From assembly GCA_000014925.1 (NCBI GenBank), contig CP000474.1:1116001-1180000 (forward strand): a stretch of 64,000 bases of DNA. Direction: 5' to 3'. The notes under the pieces are model-generated. The model was not told where the DNA came from and did not search any database. It worked only from the letters and a program-made list of their open reading frames with translations. The DNA comes from Paenarthrobacter aurescens TC1. Lineage in GTDB: Bacteria > Actinomycetota > Actinomycetes > Actinomycetales > Micrococcaceae. Numbering within the stretch: position 1 is the stretch's first letter; every line of letters starts with the position of its first letter. Below, piece after piece: positions 61,619-64,000 of the stretch. Made by a program: the position numbers and the translations under genes.

Positions 61619-62968
61619 ATGTCTGTTGCCACCAATTCCACTAAGGAGTTGCTGGACACGCCGGTCCTCAAATCGGCGATCTCCAAAGCATCGCGGCGGC
61701 TCATGCCAATGCTTGTCATCCTGTACGTCGTGGCCTTCCTGGACCGCACCAACGTTGGTTTCGCCGAAGCCGCACTTGAAGTGGACAAGGGCATCACCGC
61801 AGGTGCTTACGCGCTGGGCGCCGGTATCTTCTTCATCGGCTACGCCCTGTTCGAGATCCCCAGCAACCTGTTGCTGACCAAATTTGGTGCGAAGGTGTGG
61901 CTCGCCCGCATCGCCATTACGTGGGGCATCGTTTCGGCCTGCTTCGCTTTCGTCCAGGGTGAGACATCCTTCATCATCCTTCGATTCCTGCTGGGCGTCA
62001 CCGAGGCCGGCCTGTTCCCGGGCGTCATCATGTTCCTGGCGGCGTGGTTCCCCAACAAGGTCCGCGTGAAGATGTTCGCCATCTTCTACCTGGCCCAGCC
62101 GTTCTCACAGATGATGGGTGCACCGCTGTCCGGCTGGCTCATCAACATCGGCGACCAGGTTCCGGGCGTCGCAGGCTGGCAGGTCATGTTCTTCGTAGAA
62201 GGCATGCTCGCAGTCCTGGCCGGCATCGCGGCGTACTTCTTCCTCATCAACAGCCCCCAGGATGCCAAATTCCTTACCAAGGAGGAGAAACGGGCCCTGT
62301 CCGACGTCATGGCGCTCGAAGACACCGTCAAGGAAGAAACGGGTCCACGCGGTGTCCTGGCATCCATGCGCAACGGCCGGGTCTGGTACTTCACTGTCAT
62401 CTACTTCTGCCTGCAGGTTGCGGTCTACGGTGTCACGTTCTACCTGCCACAGCAGGTGGCACAGCTGACCGGCCAAAAGGTGGGCATCGCCGTCGGACTC
62501 CTGGCCGCGATCCCGTGGTTCTTTGGCATCTTCGCTTGCTACTTCATCGGCAAAGCTGCCAACACGGTGGAACGCCGCCGCCGTTGGGGTACTGCATTGT
62601 TCATCTCCACCGGCCTCTGCATCTTCGGGTCCGCATGGGCCGGCGCCAACCAGCTGCCGGCACTCGGGATCATCTTCATCACGCTGGCGGTGTGCAGCTT
62701 CCTGTCCACAGGTCCCATTTGCTGGTCATATCCGACGGCGTTCCTTACCGGCACTGCCGCCGCTGCGGGTATCGGTCTGATCAACTCGCTGGGCAACTTG
62801 GGTGGGTTCGTCGCCCCGATCCTTCGCACCACGGTCAATGAGGTCACGGCCTCCGACACCGGCACCATGGGTGTTTACGCGCTGGGGGTGCTGCCGTTCC
62901 TTGCTGCTCTCCTGATGTTCGGCACCAAGCGCTTCAGCAACAAGGCTGACGAACTGTTGGGGAAGTAA
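61619..62968 (+). CDS. MFS transporter, anion:cation symporter type
   Basis: A 449-residue, 12-helix transporter: VVAFLDRTNVGFAEAALEVD, GYALFEIPSNLLLTKFGAKVW and GVTEAGLFPGVIMFLAAWFP are the family marks of ACS-type importers (galactonate, glucarate, phthalate). ATG 61619 has GGAG. Use of an ACS carrier suggests that the imported compound is an acid, which would fit an aldonate feeding into erythrulose better than a neutral polyol. Confidence 0.88.
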   Translation: MSVATNSTKELLDTPVLKSAISKASRRLMPMLVILYVVAFLDRTNVGFAEAALEVDKGITAGAYALGAGIFFIGYALFEIPSNLLLTKFGAKVWLARIAITWGIVSACFAFVQGETSFIILRFLLGVTEAGLFPGVIMFLAAWFPNKVRVKMFAIFYLAQPFSQMMGAPLSGWLINIGDQVPGVAGWQVMFFVEGMLAVLAGIAAYFFLINSPQDAKFLTKEEKRALSDVMALEDTVKEETGPRGVLASMRNGRVWYFTVIYFCLQVAVYGVTFYLPQQVAQLTGQKVGIAVGLLAAIPWFFGIFACYFIGKAANTVERRRRWGTALFISTGLCIFGSAWAGANQLPALGIIFITLAVCSFLSTGPICWSYPTAFLTGTAAAAGIGLINSLGNLGGFVAPILRTTVNEVTASDTGTMGVYALGVLPFLAALLMFGTKRFSNKADELLGK

Positions 62969-62974
62969 CCCGTG

Positions 62975-63772
62975 ATGCTGCCTGCTCCTGACACCGTGTT
63001 CATTGGTGTCAGCACCAAGATGTACATGGGCTACGCGCATAGCCTGGAATGGGTGGAACAGCTGGTGGCTGAAGTGGACGCCCGTCCGGCCCTCACGGCC
63101 GGGCGGGTGGTCCCGTTTGTGATCCCGTCGTTTCCGGTATTACCCGAGGCAGCGCGGCTCCTTGCCGGAACGCCGCTGGTCCTGGGTGCGCAGAATTGCA
63201 GCTGGGCCGACGGGCCGTGGACGGGCGAGGTGTCACCCTCCATGCTTGCTGAGCTCGGCGTTGGACTCGTGGAGATCGGCCACGCAGAACGACGCCGCTA
63301 CTTCGGTGAAGATGAGGCGATGATTGCGCTCAAGGTGAGTGCCGCCGTCGACGCCGGACTGACGCCGCTGCTGTGCGTGGGGGAGACCGAAGTCCTCGAA
63401 CCGGAGGCGGCTGCAGCCATGGTGTTTTTGCACATCAAGGCAGCCGTTTCGGGCGACTGGTCGGTCGCCTCCCAACTGGTGATTGCGTATGAACCTGTGT
63501 GGGCGATCGGTGCTCCTGAGCCTGCCTCGGCCGAGTATGTTTCCCGCGTGGTGGCTGCCCTGCGCGAATCGTTGGCCCAGCACGGATTGGCCGGGATTCC
63601 TGTCATCTACGGAGGCTCCGCCAAACCTGGACTGTTGCCGCAGCTGGACGGGGTGTCCGGGCTTTTCCTCGGCCGGTTTGCCCACGACGCCGCCAACTTC
63701 GGACGGGTCCTCGACGAAGCCCTGAGTTTTTGTACAGCAGATGCCCTTAAGACGCCTTCTAGAGGGCGTTAG
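62975..63772 (+). CDS. Triosephosphate-isomerase paralogue (probable erythrulose-1-P isomerase)
   Basis: A 265-residue TPI-fold protein. Equivalents of the active site are K in VSTKMYMGY, His in VEIGHAERRRYFGED and Glu in VIAYEPVWAIGAPE, followed by YGGSAKPGL. The flexible loop reads AIGAPEPAS rather than AIGTGxxA, and the first motif lacks GNWKMN. These are common changes in catabolic paralogues such as L-erythrulose-1-phosphate isomerase (LerI/EryH). ATG 62975 has GGGGAAG nine bases upstream. Last gene of the operon; its final 14 bases overlap the convergent gene. Confidence 0.85.
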   Translation: MLPAPDTVFIGVSTKMYMGYAHSLEWVEQLVAEVDARPALTAGRVVPFVIPSFPVLPEAARLLAGTPLVLGAQNCSWADGPWTGEVSPSMLAELGVGLVEIGHAERRRYFGEDEAMIALKVSAAVDAGLTPLLCVGETEVLEPEAAAAMVFLHIKAAVSGDWSVASQLVIAYEPVWAIGAPEPASAEYVSRVVAALRESLAQHGLAGIPVIYGGSAKPGLLPQLDGVSGLFLGRFAHDAANFGRVLDEALSFCTADALKTPSRGR

Positions 63773-63786
63773 CTGTACAAAAACTC
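63724..63786. terminator. Bidirectional terminator overlapping both convergent gene ends
   Basis: GAGTTTTTGTACAGC (63724-63738) and GCTGTACAAAAACTC (63772-63786) are perfect 15-bp arms around a 33-base loop that contains a second GCCC/GGGC pairing. T-runs occur in the stem on both strands. Both stop codons lie inside the structure. Confidence 0.75.
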
Positions 63787-64000
63787 CGCTGGCAGAGGGC
63801 CACGAAGCCGCCCAGGTTCTCCAGACCCTCGGGATGAGTCGGCAGGTAGTTGGTCAGTTCGGGTGAACGAACCACGACGGCACGCCACTGACCGCGCGAC
63901 ACCGCCACGTTGATCCGGTTCCGGGACAGCAGGAACTCCATGCCGCGTGGTACCTCTCCGGCTGCAGACGCTGCCATGGATACGATGACCACGGGAGCTT
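63759..64000 (-). CDS. C-terminus of RecB-nuclease/helicase fusion (partial)
   Basis: The gene enters from the right edge; about 80 C-terminal residues are visible: APVVIVSMAAS, FLLSRNRINVAVSRGQWRAVVVRSP and PEGLENLGGFVAL. The blocks SMAAS and SRNRINVAVSR are helicase motifs V/VI of the superfamily 1 DNA2/NAM7 type. The tail is characteristic of the large TM0106-type proteins that fuse a RecB-like nuclease to this helicase. The C-terminal residues SFCTANAL resemble the end of the convergent TPI paralogue only because of the DNA palindrome. Confidence 0.75.
   Translation of the reverse strand, partial: APVVIVSMAASAAGEVPRGMEFLLSRNRINVAVSRGQWRAVVVRSPELTNYLPTHPEGLENLGGFVALCQRSFCTANAL

Overview
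This is high-GC DNA with dense short-gap operons, 4-base ATGA/GTGA gene overlaps, frequent GTG/TTG starts with AAGGAG-type ribosome binding sites, and a bsaP-type biotin gene. The gene set and codon style suggest a soil actinobacterium of the Arthrobacter/Paenarthrobacter group (Micrococcaceae). This is inference from content, not a database match. I saw no rRNA, tRNA, CRISPR array, phage gene or transposase. The window looks like ordinary chromosome rich in catabolic and transport operons.

Layout. 1-2.8 kb: the start of a membrane protein, a ferritin-like/VIT1 metal transporter, two small hypothetical genes, and a 73-bp tandem repeat block. 2.8-11.3 kb: a sodium:solute symporter, a divergent XRE-cupin regulator, a DUF559-type nuclease, an APC permease, and an agmatinase-family ureohydrolase overlapping a TPP-dependent decarboxylase-like gene. 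The last pair fits arginine/guanidino-compound catabolism. 11.3-19.4 kb: MarR + DHA2 drug exporter, a heterodimeric ABC exporter, a thioesterase and cutC. 19.6-25.3 kb: three co-directional genes for an uncharacterised glycan or sugar function (GH-like, DUF5107-like, DUF1349-like). 25.4-29.3 kb: McrBC type IV restriction and a small membrane protein. 29.3-31.8 kb: a divergent histidine kinase / response regulator pair.

31.8-41.0 kb, minus strand: a regulated eight-gene operon of unknown substrate. It has an XRE-cupin regulator, MFS importer, FAD oxidoreductase, class III CoA-transferase, enoyl-CoA hydratase, DHDPS-family lyase, atypical SDR, aldehyde dehydrogenase and ferredoxin. 41.0-42.2 kb: an HPt protein, a small membrane protein and an orphan vsr. 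42.2-47.8 kb, minus strand: a biotin operon bioB-bsaP-bioA-bioF-bioD-P450 in which every junction is a 4-base overlap. The P450 is therefore a candidate pimeloyl-precursor enzyme analogous to BioI. 48.0-55.3 kb: an NCS1 permease, stress-type genes (CsbD, SDR, zinc ADH), small proteins, a SIS protein and an Old Yellow Enzyme gene flanked by two related palindromic elements.

55.5-63.8 kb: a GntR-controlled operon (TIM-barrel isomerase-like protein, DhaK-DhaL kinase, RpiB, hydroxyacyl-CoA-dehydrogenase-like protein, SDR, a 30-residue membrane peptide, MFS importer, TPI paralogue). Its kinase plus two isomerases match the known tetrulose (erythrulose) to erythrose-4-phosphate route. An identical 14-base operator lies in front of both the regulator and the operon. 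The window ends in the C-terminus of a convergent RecB-nuclease/helicase gene.
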